In this document: positions 14,941 to 22,741 of the stretch, piece by piece | How the letters are laid out: each line of letters opens with the position of its first letter | Numbering within the stretch: the stretch's first letter is position 1 | Assembly: GCF_003470205.1 (NCBI RefSeq) | Contig: NZ_QWKP01000214.1 | Location: 1-64,000 of the forward strand | Reading direction: 5' to 3' | DNA: 64,000 bases | DNA from: Cellulomonas rhizosphaerae | GTDB taxonomy: Bacteria > Actinomycetota > Actinomycetes > Actinomycetales > Cellulomonadaceae | Program-made: the position numbers and the translations under genes | The notes under the pieces: generated by a model | Database searches by the model: none | The model's input: the letters and a program-made list of their open reading frames with translations, nothing else | What the model was told of the DNA's origin: nothing

Positions 14941-17030
14941 CCGACACGCGCCGCGGCGACGCCCGTCCCGCCCGCCCCGTCGTCGACGGGGCCGGCGGGG
15001 CGGGTGCCGCCGCGCCCGCAGCGCCCGCGTCGCCCTGGCGGGTCGTCGCCCTGGTGCTCGCCGCGATCGTGGCGGTGGTCGTCGCGGTCGCGTTCTCCGG
15101 GGCCGCGCTGCCCGAGCTGCTGCGCGATCCCGGCGCGGCCGTGCGGTGGGGGCTGCCGATCACCACGACGCTCACCGACCTCGCCGGGTCGGTCGCGCTC
15201 GGTGCACTCGTGCTCGCGGTGTGCGTGCTGCCGCGGGCGGGCTCGTCGGACCGCGGTCGGGGTGAGCGCGCGGAGGGGCGGGCGTACCCCCGCAGCCTGC
15301 TGGTCGCGGGCTGGGCCGCCGGGGTCTGGACCCTCGCGTGCGTCGTGAACCTCGTGCTCAAGTACGCCTCCGTGGCGGGTCGGCCGCTCGATTCCGCGTC
15401 GTTCGGGCAGGAGCTCGGGCTGTTCGTCACGCAGATCGAGCTGGGCCGCACCCTGCTGCTCATCACGACCGTCGCGGCCGTCGTCACCGCGCTCGCCCTC
15501 GTCGTCGCGACCCCCACGGGCGCCGCCTGGACCGCCGCGCTCGCCCTCGTCGCGCTGTGGGAGCAGGCGCAGCTCGGCCACGCGGCCGGCGCCGCGAGCC
15601 ACGACCTGGCGACCTCCTCCATGCTGCTGCACCTGGTGGGTGCGGCGATCTGGATCGGGGCGCTCGCGGCCCTCGCGCTGCTCGTGCGGCGGATCGGCAC
15701 CGACCTGTCCGCGTCGGTGGCGCGGTACTCGTCGATCGCGGCCTGGTGCTTCGTGGCGGTGGCGGTCTCGGGGACCGTCAACGGGGTGATCCGGCTCAGC
15801 TCCTGGTCCGACCTCGGCACCTCGTACGGGATCCTGCTGCTCGCCAAGATCGCGCTGTTCGGGGTGCTGGGGCTGCTCGGGCTCGCGCACCGCCGAGCGG
15901 TCATCCCCCGGCTGGCCGGGGGCTCGGCCGGGCGTGCGGGGACCGCGTTGTTCTGGCGGCTCGTGCTCGTCGAGCTCACCGTCATGGGGGCCGTGTCGGG
16001 GGTCGCGGTCGCGCTCTCGTCGACCGCTCCGCCCGTCGCCGAGGTGCCGCCCGCGGACCCGACGCCCGCCTACCGCCTGACCGGCCACGCGCTGCCGCCC
16101 GAGCCGACCCTCGAGCGCTGGTTCACCGAGTGGCGGTGGGACCTGGTGCTCGCGTCGGCCGCCGTCGCGGGGGTCGTCGTGTACTGGCGCTGGGTGCTGC
16201 GGCTGCGCCGTCGGGGCGACTCGTGGTCGTGGGCGCGGACGGCGTCGTGGACGTTCGGCATGGTGCTGTTCTTCTGGGTGACGTCCGGTGGGCCGTCGCT
16301 GTACGGGCACGTCCTGTTCAGCGCGCACATGCTCCAGCACATGCTGCTCGCGATGGTCATCCCCCTGTTCCTCGCGGTGTCCGCGCCCGTGACGCTCGCG
16401 CTGCGCGCGCTGCCCAACCGCTCCGCGACCCTCCGGGGCGACGTCTCCCGCGGCCCGCGCGAGTGGATCCTCGTCATGGTCAACAGCCACGTCGGCCGGT
16501 TCCTCGCGAACCCCCTGGTCGCGTCGCTGAACTTCATCGGCTCGATGCTGGTCTTCTACTACTCGGGCATCTTCGAGTGGGCGCTGCGCAGCCCGGTCGG
16601 CCACCTCGCGATGGTCGTGCACTTCTCGCTGGCGGGGTACCTGTTCGTCAACGCGATGATCGGCATCGACCCCGGCCCGAAGCGCCCGCCCTACCCCCAG
16701 CGGCTGCTGCTGCTGTTCGCGACGATGGCGTTCCACGCGTTCTTCGGTGTGACCCTCGTGGGTGGCGACTCGCTGCTCGTGGCCGACTGGTTCGGCCTCA
16801 TGGGCCGCCCGTGGGGCGAGTCGGCGATCGCCGACCAGCAGACCGGCGGCGCGATCACCTGGGGCATCGGCGAGATCCCGACCCTGGTGATGGCGATCGG
16901 CGTCGCGGTCGCCTGGTCCCGCGACGACGAGCGCGCCGCCCGCCGCCGCGACCGCCGCGTGGACCGCGACGGCGACACGGAGCTGGACGACTACAACGCC
17001 ATGCTCACCCGCCTCAACAACACCCCCTGA
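14937..17030 (+). CDS. CopD-CtaG fusion, copper import and cytochrome oxidase assembly membrane protein
   Basis: A 697-residue polytopic protein starting at a GTG that overlaps the copC stop. The N-terminal half (about 40-360) is a CopD-type copper resistance domain with eight or so helices; the loop containing LGHAAGAASHDLATSSML provides His/Met residues. The C-terminal half (about 400-670) is a CtaG/caa3-assembly domain with LFSAHMLQHMLLAMVIPLFL and HFSLAGYLFVNAMIGIDPGP. Such fusions are common in actinobacteria and are thought to take copper from CopC into the membrane for the CuA/CuB centres of cytochrome oxidase. The last gene of the cluster; no clear terminator is visible after it. Confidence 0.92.
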   Translation: MTDTRRGDARPARPVVDGAGGAGAAAPAAPASPWRVVALVLAAIVAVVVAVAFSGAALPELLRDPGAAVRWGLPITTTLTDLAGSVALGALVLAVCVLPRAGSSDRGRGERAEGRAYPRSLLVAGWAAGVWTLACVVNLVLKYASVAGRPLDSASFGQELGLFVTQIELGRTLLLITTVAAVVTALALVVATPTGAAWTAALALVALWEQAQLGHAAGAASHDLATSSMLLHLVGAAIWIGALAALALLVRRIGTDLSASVARYSSIAAWCFVAVAVSGTVNGVIRLSSWSDLGTSYGILLLAKIALFGVLGLLGLAHRRAVIPRLAGGSAGRAGTALFWRLVLVELTVMGAVSGVAVALSSTAPPVAEVPPADPTPAYRLTGHALPPEPTLERWFTEWRWDLVLASAAVAGVVVYWRWVLRLRRRGDSWSWARTASWTFGMVLFFWVTSGGPSLYGHVLFSAHMLQHMLLAMVIPLFLAVSAPVTLALRALPNRSATLRGDVSRGPREWILVMVNSHVGRFLANPLVASLNFIGSMLVFYYSGIFEWALRSPVGHLAMVVHFSLAGYLFVNAMIGIDPGPKRPPYPQRLLLLFATMAFHAFFGVTLVGGDSLLVADWFGLMGRPWGESAIADQQTGGAITWGIGEIPTLVMAIGVAVAWSRDDERAARRRDRRVDRDGDTELDDYNAMLTRLNNTP

Positions 17031-17089
17031 CCCCGGCGGCCCGGTCCCCCCGCCCAGCCCGGCTACCGCAACCCCCGAGATCTCTCCGC

Positions 17090-17145
17090 CGAGCAGGTGA
17101 TTACGCACGCTTCGCGGGCTGGAAGCGTGCACAACCACCTGCTCG
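17090..17145. repeat. REP-like hairpin A flanking the AbiEi/DUF559 gene
   Basis: An imperfect inverted repeat of two 24-nt arms (17090-17113 and 17122-17145; 21 of 24 positions match) with an 8-nt loop. Both arms read, in one orientation, CGAGCAGGTG.TT..GCACGCTTC. The same 24-nt motif recurs twice more as hairpin B at 18163-18218. It lies 37 bp before the start of the enclosed gene. Confidence 0.85.
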
Positions 17146-17181
17146 ACGGCCGTGGGCAGTCGGGGTTGGGGATGACCGGGG

Positions 17182-18207
17182 ATGCGGCGGCGTCAGGTGC
17201 GGTGGAGTGGGGGCGTGTCTCGGGGAATCGTCGTGCCGGTCGGGCTGCTTGCCGTGGCCGTGCGGCAGGCGGGGCTCGTGTCCTCGGAGCAGTGCGCCGC
17301 CCACGGCGTGGCCCGTGGTGCCCGGACGCGGCTGGTCTCGGCGCGCAGGTGGAGCCAGCCGACGCGGGGAGTCTTCGACACCGTGGTCTCCCCGCCGCAC
17401 GAGCGGCACCCGGACGAGCGCCGCCGCCGGGCCGCGTGGCTCGGAATGTTGGCCTACGGGCCGAGTGCGATCGCCGTCGGCGCGTGCGCCTTGGCGCTCC
17501 ATGGTGTCGCCGGTCTGCCAATCGTCGTCCAGCCGGAGGTCACGCTGGCCGATGGATCGCGCCTGCGATCCCGAGATGGCATCCGGCTCCGGCAGTTCGC
17601 GGGGGTGACGACGGTGGTCGTGGACGGCCGTCGAATCGCGTCGGTCGAGGCGGCGCTGATCCAGGCGTTGCCGGCGTTGGCGCGCACGCACGCGGTCGCG
17701 ATCCTCGACAGCGCGCTCAACAAGCGGCTCCTGGACCTGGAGGGGATGGCGCGCGTCAAGGCGGGGGTCCGCGGGCGACGAGGCGCGGCACGGCTGGAAC
17801 CGTGGTGGAGGCTGGTCGACGGGCGTTCGGAGTCACCACTGGAGACGGACGCACGCCTGCGATGCCTCGACGCGGGCATCGCGCCCGACGACCTGCAGGT
17901 GGTCATTCGTGACGACGGCGGACGGTTCGTCGGGCGGGGCGATCTCGGTTGGCGGCTGCGCGACGGGCGATGGCTGCTCGTCGAGATCGACGGTCGCGAG
18001 GTCCACGACACCCCACAGGCGTTGTACTCCGACCGCACCCGCCAGAACCGCCTCCTCCTTACCGGCCGCGTCGACCTGCTCCGCTTCATCCGCGCCGACT
18101 TCCCCCACCACCTCGTCGCGACGATCCGCCAACACCTCGCGCTCGACGCCGCGAACTCCCGCCGACCAGGCCGTGATGCACGCTTCGATGCCCGGATGCG
18201 TGCGTAA
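17182..18207 (+). CDS. AbiEi-like winged-helix plus DUF559/Vsr-like nuclease-fold protein
   Basis: A 341-residue protein. Residues about 25-75 (LAVAVRQAGLVSSEQCAAHG to TRGVFDTV) look like the winged helix of AbiEi-type antitoxins. Residues about 215-310 resemble the DUF559/Vsr PD-(D/E)XK fold: Glu in SPLETDAR (~219), Asp in VGRGDLGWR (~253) and Glu in LVEIDGREVHD (~267) could form the metal site, and the chain ends with DRTRQNRLLLTGRVDLLRF. No AbiEii-type toxin gene is adjacent, so it is an orphan. It is bracketed by two matching hairpins, the downstream one overlapping its last 15 codons. Nuclease activity is inferred, not shown. Confidence 0.8.
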   Translation: MRRRQVRWSGGVSRGIVVPVGLLAVAVRQAGLVSSEQCAAHGVARGARTRLVSARRWSQPTRGVFDTVVSPPHERHPDERRRRAAWLGMLAYGPSAIAVGACALALHGVAGLPIVVQPEVTLADGSRLRSRDGIRLRQFAGVTTVVVDGRRIASVEAALIQALPALARTHAVAILDSALNKRLLDLEGMARVKAGVRGRRGAARLEPWWRLVDGRSESPLETDARLRCLDAGIAPDDLQVVIRDDGGRFVGRGDLGWRLRDGRWLLVEIDGREVHDTPQALYSDRTRQNRLLLTGRVDLLRFIRADFPHHLVATIRQHLALDAANSRRPGRDARFDARMRA

Positions 18208-18218
18208 CGACCTGCTCG
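18163..18218. repeat. REP-like hairpin B flanking the AbiEi/DUF559 gene
   Basis: An imperfect inverted repeat of 24-nt arms (18163-18186 and 18195-18218; 19 of 24 match) with an 8-nt loop. The right arm, read on the minus strand, is CGAGCAGGTCGTTACGCACG followed by CATC and matches the left arm of hairpin A at 21 of 24 positions. It overlaps the 3' end of the enclosed coding sequence. Confidence 0.85.
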
Positions 18219-18272
18219 ACCGGCCGGTCGCCAGGAGGGTGGGTGGGGTATCGGGCGTGATAGGACGTACGG

Positions 18273-20336
18273 GTGACTGATGCTGCCTCGCCGTTCCATG
18301 ACCTTGATGCCTATGTCGCCATCCCCCGGGTCTCCGGGCTGAAGCTGTCGCCCGACGGGACGCGGCTCGTGACGGCGGTCGCCACGCTCGACGCGAAGGC
18401 GACGAAGTACGTGACCGCGCTGTGGGAGGTGGACCCGGCCGGCCAGAAGCCCGCAAGGCGCCTGACCAGGTCGGCCAAGGGCGAAGCCAGCGCGGCGTTC
18501 ACGCCCGCGGGCGACCTGCTGTTCACCAGCTCGCGCCCCGACCCGGACGCGAAGGAGCCGGACGACGAGGCCGGTCCCGCCCTGTGGCTGCTGCCCGCGG
18601 ACGGCGCCGAGGCGCGCGTCGTCGCGGATCGCGCGGCCGGGCTCGGCGGCGTCAAGGTTGCGGCGGACGCCGGGACGATCGTCGTCGGGTCGGACGTGCT
18701 GCCGTCGGCGGTCGACGCCGAGCACGACGAGAAGCTCCGCAAGGCCCGCACGGACAAGAAGGTCGCCGCGATCCTGCACGACGGCTACCCCGTCCGGTAC
18801 TGGGACCACGACCTCGGCCCGGCCCAGCCGCACCTGTTCACCGCCGACGTGCCGCAGTCCGTGACGGCCCCGCTGGCCGCCGCCACCGACCCGCGGCTCG
18901 AGCTGGCCGACGTGACGAAGGACGCCCGCGCCGCGCTCGTCGAGCAGGGGTACGCGATCAGCCCGGACGGCACGACGATCGTCACCGGCTGGACCGTGCC
19001 GGGCGCTAAGGGCGACCAGCGCTCGCAGCTCGTCGCGATCGACGTCGCGACGGGCGCGCGCCGCGTGCTGGTCGACGACGACGGCGCCGACCTCGGCAGC
19101 CCGGCCGTCAGCCCCGACGGCCAGTGGGTCGCCTACTCGCGCGAGACGATCTCGACCCCGTTCGAGGCGCCCGTCGTCCGGCTCGGCCTCGTGCCGCTCG
19201 CGGGCGGCGACGCGCGCGTCGTCGCGGACGGCTGGGACCGCTGGCCCCACTCGCCCGTCTGGCTCCCGGACAGCAGCGGGCTGCTGGTGCTGGCCGACGA
19301 GGACGGCCGGGGCCCCGTGTTCCGCGTCGACCTGGCCGCCGACGAGGTCACCCGCGTGACCAGCGACGCCGCGACGTTCACCGACGTCCAGGTCACGAGC
19401 GACGGCACCACGGCCTACGCGATCCGCGCGTCGTACGAGGCGCCCGCCCACCCGGTCCGCATCGACCTGGCCACCGGCGAGACGACGGCCCTCACGAGCC
19501 CGGTCGAGACCCCCGCGCTGCCCGGAACTCTCACCGAGGTCGAGACGACCGCGGAGGACGGCCGTCGCGTGCGTGCCTGGCTCGCGCTGCCTGACGGCGC
19601 GAGCGGCGCGGACAAGGCGCCGCTGCTGCTCTGGATCCACGGTGGCCCGCTCGGCTCGTGGAACGCCTGGTCGTGGCGCTGGAACCCGTGGCTGCTCGTC
19701 GCGCAGGGGTACGCCGTGCTGCTGCCGGACCCCGCGCTGTCGACCGGCTACGGCCAGGACATGATCCAGGTGGGCTGGGGCGCGTGGGGCAAGGCGCCCT
19801 ACACCGACCTGCTCGCGATCACCGACGCGGTCGAGGCCCGCGACGACATCGACGAGACCCGCACGGCCGCGATGGGCGGATCGTTCGGCGGCTACATGGC
19901 CAACTGGGTCGCCGGCCACACGGACCGGTTCCGCGCGATCGTCACGCACGCGAGCCTGTGGGCCCTCGACCAGTTCGGCCCGACGACGGACGCCGCGTTC
20001 TACTGGGCGCGGGAGATGACCGAGGAGATGGCGCTCGAGAGCTCGCCGCACCGCTTCGTCGACAAGATCGTCACGCCGATGCTCGTCGTGCACGGCGACA
20101 AGGACTACCGCGTGCCGATCGGCGAGGGCCTGCGCCTCTGGTACGAGCTGCTCTCGGCGTCCGGCAGCCCCGCCGGCGAGGACGGCCGCTCGGACCACCG
20201 GTTCCTGTACTTCCCCGACGAGAACCACTGGGTGCTCAGCCCGCAGCACGCGATCGTCTGGTACCAGGTGGTCGGCGCGTTCCTCGCGCAGCACGTGCTC
20301 GGCGAGGACGCGCAGTACCCCGACATCCTGGGCTGA
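18273..20336 (+). CDS. S9 family prolyl oligopeptidase-like serine peptidase
   Basis: A 687-residue protein starting at a GTG. The N-terminal two thirds (to about 420) is a seven-bladed propeller region with repeated PDG and SPDGQWVAYS motifs. The C-terminal alpha/beta hydrolase holds the catalytic triad: Ser in GGSFGGYMANW (~536), Asp in VHGDKDYRVP (~611) and His in DENHWVLSP (~651). No signal peptide is seen, so it is probably cytoplasmic and cleaves oligopeptides (acylaminoacyl peptidase or dipeptidyl peptidase type). A strong hairpin terminator follows. Confidence 0.92.
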   Translation: MTDAASPFHDLDAYVAIPRVSGLKLSPDGTRLVTAVATLDAKATKYVTALWEVDPAGQKPARRLTRSAKGEASAAFTPAGDLLFTSSRPDPDAKEPDDEAGPALWLLPADGAEARVVADRAAGLGGVKVAADAGTIVVGSDVLPSAVDAEHDEKLRKARTDKKVAAILHDGYPVRYWDHDLGPAQPHLFTADVPQSVTAPLAAATDPRLELADVTKDARAALVEQGYAISPDGTTIVTGWTVPGAKGDQRSQLVAIDVATGARRVLVDDDGADLGSPAVSPDGQWVAYSRETISTPFEAPVVRLGLVPLAGGDARVVADGWDRWPHSPVWLPDSSGLLVLADEDGRGPVFRVDLAADEVTRVTSDAATFTDVQVTSDGTTAYAIRASYEAPAHPVRIDLATGETTALTSPVETPALPGTLTEVETTAEDGRRVRAWLALPDGASGADKAPLLLWIHGGPLGSWNAWSWRWNPWLLVAQGYAVLLPDPALSTGYGQDMIQVGWGAWGKAPYTDLLAITDAVEARDDIDETRTAAMGGSFGGYMANWVAGHTDRFRAIVTHASLWALDQFGPTTDAAFYWAREMTEEMALESSPHRFVDKIVTPMLVVHGDKDYRVPIGEGLRLWYELLSASGSPAGEDGRSDHRFLYFPDENHWVLSPQHAIVWYQVVGAFLAQHVLGEDAQYPDILG

Positions 20337-20374
20337 TCGGGCGACGAGCGAGCTCTCCGGGTGCGAGGTCGGCC

Positions 20375-20411
20375 GGGTCGCGCCAGGCTCTCCCCTGAGC
20401 CGGCGCGACCC
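20375..20411 (+). terminator. hairpin terminator after S9 peptidase
   Basis: Arms GGGTCGCGCC (20375-20384) and GGCGCGACCC (20402-20411) pair perfectly. GGCTC and GAGCC extend the stem inward around a small loop. It lies 39 bp after the peptidase stop and has no T-tract, as is usual in high-GC actinobacteria. Confidence 0.8.
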
Positions 20412-20441
20412 CCAGCGCCGACCCGACCCGAAGGAGTCCCC

Positions 20442-20669
20442 ATGGGCATCGGTGGTGGCATCGCCCTCATCGTCATCGGCGCGATCCTGTCGTTCGGCGT
20501 CAAGGACGCGATCGACGCCGTGAACCTCGAAGTGATCGGCTACATCTGCATGGGCGCCGGCGTCCTGGCGCTGATCCTCGCGATCGCGCTCAACGCGCAG
20601 CGCAGCAACACCACGCACCGCGAGGTCGTCGAGCACCGCGAGGTGCCGCCGGCCCCTCCGCAGGTCTGA
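20442..20669 (+). CDS. small DUF6458-type membrane protein
   Basis: A 75-residue protein with two transmembrane helices: MGIGGGIALIVIGAILSFGV, then LEVIGYICMGAGVLALILAI. A charged tail, NTTHREVVEHREVPPAPP, follows. The ATG has a clear GAAGGAG Shine-Dalgarno. The MGIGGGI...IGAIL start is characteristic of the DUF6458 family of actinobacterial small membrane proteins, whose function is unknown. It stands alone between two hairpin terminators. Confidence 0.85.
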   Translation: MGIGGGIALIVIGAILSFGVKDAIDAVNLEVIGYICMGAGVLALILAIALNAQRSNTTHREVVEHREVPPAPPQV

Positions 20670-20677
20670 TTCGATCG

Positions 20678-20714
20678 CGTGCGGGGCGCCTACGCCTGAA
20701 GGGCGCCCCGCACG
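20678..20714. terminator. bidirectional hairpin terminator
   Basis: A perfect 13-bp stem, CGTGCGGGGCGCC (20678-20690) with GGCGCCCCGCACG (20702-20714), and an 11-nt loop. It lies between the convergent DUF6458 and anti-sigma genes and includes the last codons of the latter. Confidence 0.8.
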
Positions 20715-21409
20715 ATCGAGTCCCCCGAGTGGGCCGGGTTGCCGTCGAACGGCTCCTGCGAGATGTCCACCACCGAGTACTGCGACAGGTCGAGCCCGGC
20801 CGGCAGGTCGAAGCGGCCCGACGAGCCCTCGAGCGTCCCGATGCTCACCAGGCCCTTGACGTCCGGGGTCAGGAGCCAGACCTCGCGGAACCCGTCGTCG
20901 TCGGACTTCTCGTCGACGTCGACGACCAGGACCCGGGTGCCGTCGCGCGACGTCTCGACCTTGGCGGTCCCCTGCGCGGACCAGCCGGGCAGCGGGTCGA
21001 GCGTCGCGGTCGCGACGACCGAGGCCGTGCGGTCGTCGCGCGTCAGGGCCCAGCCCACACCCGCGCCGCCGACGATGATCCCGGCGGCCGCCGCCCCCGC
21101 GATCCAGCCCCAGGCGCGCGAGCGCCGACGCGGGGCGAGGGGGACGACGACGGGCGCAGGCGTCGGGGCGGCAACCGGCGCCAGGTCCAGCTCCGCGGCG
21201 ATCCGCTCCCAGACCTGAGGGCCCGGCGTCACGAGCTCGGTGTCCGCGGCCCGGGCCAGCCCGACCACCTCCGCCAGCGCGGCTATCTCGTCGCCGCACA
21301 GCTCGCACTCCTGCACGTGGGCGCGATCGGCCGTGGTGCCGGCCTCCTCGCCGAGGGCGAGGAGGGCGAGCACGTCGTCGTCCACGTGGAACTCATCGAA
21401 CGGCACCAT
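20690..21409 (-). CDS. RskA-like anti-sigma factor
   Basis: A 239-residue protein. The cytoplasmic N-terminus has the zinc anti-sigma motif H-x3-C-x2-C (HVQECELC, about residues 31-38). One transmembrane helix (WGWIAGAAAAGIIVGGAGVGW) lies near 101-121. The extracytoplasmic C-terminal region matches the RskA domain: WSAQGTAKVETSRDGTRVLV, VWLLTPDVKG and YSVVDISQEPFDGNPAHSGDSI. It should bind the SigK-like sigma factor encoded just upstream (start overlaps that stop by 17 bp) and release it after proteolysis. Last gene of the four-gene operon. Confidence 0.92.
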   Translation of the reverse strand: MVPFDEFHVDDDVLALLALGEEAGTTADRAHVQECELCGDEIAALAEVVGLARAADTELVTPGPQVWERIAAELDLAPVAAPTPAPVVVPLAPRRRSRAWGWIAGAAAAGIIVGGAGVGWALTRDDRTASVVATATLDPLPGWSAQGTAKVETSRDGTRVLVVDVDEKSDDDGFREVWLLTPDVKGLVSIGTLEGSSGRFDLPAGLDLSQYSVVDISQEPFDGNPAHSGDSIVRGALQA

Positions 21410-22022
21410 CCACCTCCCATCGGTTGCGCAGCCGAGCGAGACTACGCCGCACGTGGCTCTTCACGGTGCCGAGCGGCAGGTCCAACCGGGTGGCGATCTG
21501 GTCGTGCGTCAGGTCCTCGTAGAACGCGAGGCGCAGGATCGTGCGCTGCGGGTCGCCGAGGCGGGCGAGCTCGTCGGCGACGACGACGCGGTCGACGACC
21601 CTGTCGTCGGCTGCTGCCACGTGCTCCTCGCGGGGTTCGGCCGCCGCGACGAGCCGGCGGTCGCGGGCCCGGCGCTCGTGCGCGTCGGCGACCGCGTGCC
21701 GCGTGATGCCGATGAGCCAGGCGGGCAGCCGGGAGCGGGTGGGGTCGAAGCGGTGCCGGCCGCGCCAGGCGTCGACGAACACCTGCTGCGTGACCTCCTC
21801 GGCGTCGGCCGTGGTGCCGAGCGAGCGCAGGGCGATCGTGTGGACGAGCGCGGACCAGCGGCGGTAGGCCTCCCGGATCGCGGCCTCGTCTCCCGCGGCG
21901 AACGCGGCGCCGAGCTCCTCGACGCCCTCGCCGTCGGGGTCGAGGCGGTGCGGGTGGGGGACGGGCGGGTCAGGGACCGCGCGCAGGGGAGCGCCCGGTC
22001 GATCAGGGTCCTTCCCGCTCAC
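21393..22022 (-). CDS. SigK-like ECF RNA polymerase sigma factor
   Basis: A 209-residue ECF sigma factor when started at GTG 22022, which has GAGGAGGGG six bases upstream; a GTG at 22082 would add 20 residues without a ribosome site. Region 2 spans ALVHTIALRSLGTTADAEEV to PAWLIGITRHAVAD, and region 4 contains LRLAFYEDLTHDQIATRLDL and GTVKSHVRRSLARLRNRW. The pairing with an RskA-type membrane anti-sigma factor defines the SigK (ECF19-like) group. The likely regulon includes its own operon with the DUF4397 protein and sortase, as mycobacterial SigK controls the MPT70/MPT83 surface antigens. Confidence 0.92.
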   Translation of the reverse strand: MSGKDPDRPGAPLRAVPDPPVPHPHRLDPDGEGVEELGAAFAAGDEAAIREAYRRWSALVHTIALRSLGTTADAEEVTQQVFVDAWRGRHRFDPTRSRLPAWLIGITRHAVADAHERRARDRRLVAAAEPREEHVAAADDRVVDRVVVADELARLGDPQRTILRLAFYEDLTHDQIATRLDLPLGTVKSHVRRSLARLRNRWEVDGAVR

Positions 22023-22085
22023 GCACCCCTCCTCGATCGATCGGGTCTCGTCCGGCGGGACCAGGGCGGCCACCGCGTGCACGGG

Positions 22086-22739
22086 TCATCCACCGATCGG
22101 GTCAGCGGTGACGACGACGTTGTCCGCATAGTGCCCGATCTTCGCGTTCCACGCTCCTCCACACGTCACCAGGACGAGCCGGGGAGCCCCGTCGCGCCCG
22201 AACCAGGCGTCCAACGGGGCCTGGTCCTTGGGGATCTTCTCGACCGAGGCGACCCGGTACCGGAGCTGCGTGCCGTCGTCGGTCGTCACCACGACGCGGG
22301 CGCCGACGGAGACGTCCCGCAGCTGCGCGAACGGCCCGATCCCGCTCAGCCGCGAGTCGACGTGCGCCGCGAGCAGCGCGTTCCCCTCGTCGGCACCCGG
22401 CGCCGGCCCGAAGCGGTACCAGCCGACCTCGGTCGCGTCCGGCGGCAGCTCCATCGAGCCGTCGTCGGCCACTCCCACGGGAATCACGGTCATGTCGATG
22501 TCGACGCTCGGGACCGCGAGCCGCACCGGCGGTGCTGTGGGGTCAGCCGCCGGTGCGGTCGCGTCCTGGACCGGGACCTCGGGCACGGCCGCAACGGTCG
22601 GCACGGGCGTCGGCCCGGGCGGCGCCGACGACACCACCGGTGCGGGTTCCTGCGCGGTGCTGGGGGAGCACGCGGTCAGGAGCCCGACGAGCAGGGCGCC
22701 GAGGAGCGCCCCGCCCGTCCGGTGGTGTCGTCGTGCCAT
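22086..22739 (-). CDS. class F-type sortase
   Basis: A 217-residue exported protein. The N-terminus carries a signal-like segment ending in a lipobox-like LLTACS. A Pro/Val/Ala linker follows, then a sortase barrel from VRLAVPSVDIDMTVIPVGV. The catalytic His is in LLAAHVDSRLSG and the Cys in LVLVTCGGAWN. The final strand reads HYADNVVVTADP, and I cannot place the catalytic Arg with confidence. Such sortases link surface proteins to peptidoglycan. It lies 2 bp after the DUF4397 gene, whose C-terminal helix and basic tail make that product the obvious candidate substrate. Confidence 0.85.
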   Translation of the reverse strand: MARRHHRTGGALLGALLVGLLTACSPSTAQEPAPVVSSAPPGPTPVPTVAAVPEVPVQDATAPAADPTAPPVRLAVPSVDIDMTVIPVGVADDGSMELPPDATEVGWYRFGPAPGADEGNALLAAHVDSRLSGIGPFAQLRDVSVGARVVVTTDDGTQLRYRVASVEKIPKDQAPLDAWFGRDGAPRLVLVTCGGAWNAKIGHYADNVVVTADPIGG

Positions 22740-22741
22740 GG

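Noticed and set aside
17182-18207. Complete type IV toxin-antitoxin (AbiEi-AbiEii) system
   Set aside because: No nucleotidyltransferase toxin gene lies next to the AbiEi-like protein; neighbours are copper and peptidase genes.
21393-22082. Longer sigma factor starting at GTG 22082
   Set aside because: It lacks a ribosome site, whereas GTG 22022 has GAGGAGGGG at good spacing and fits family length.
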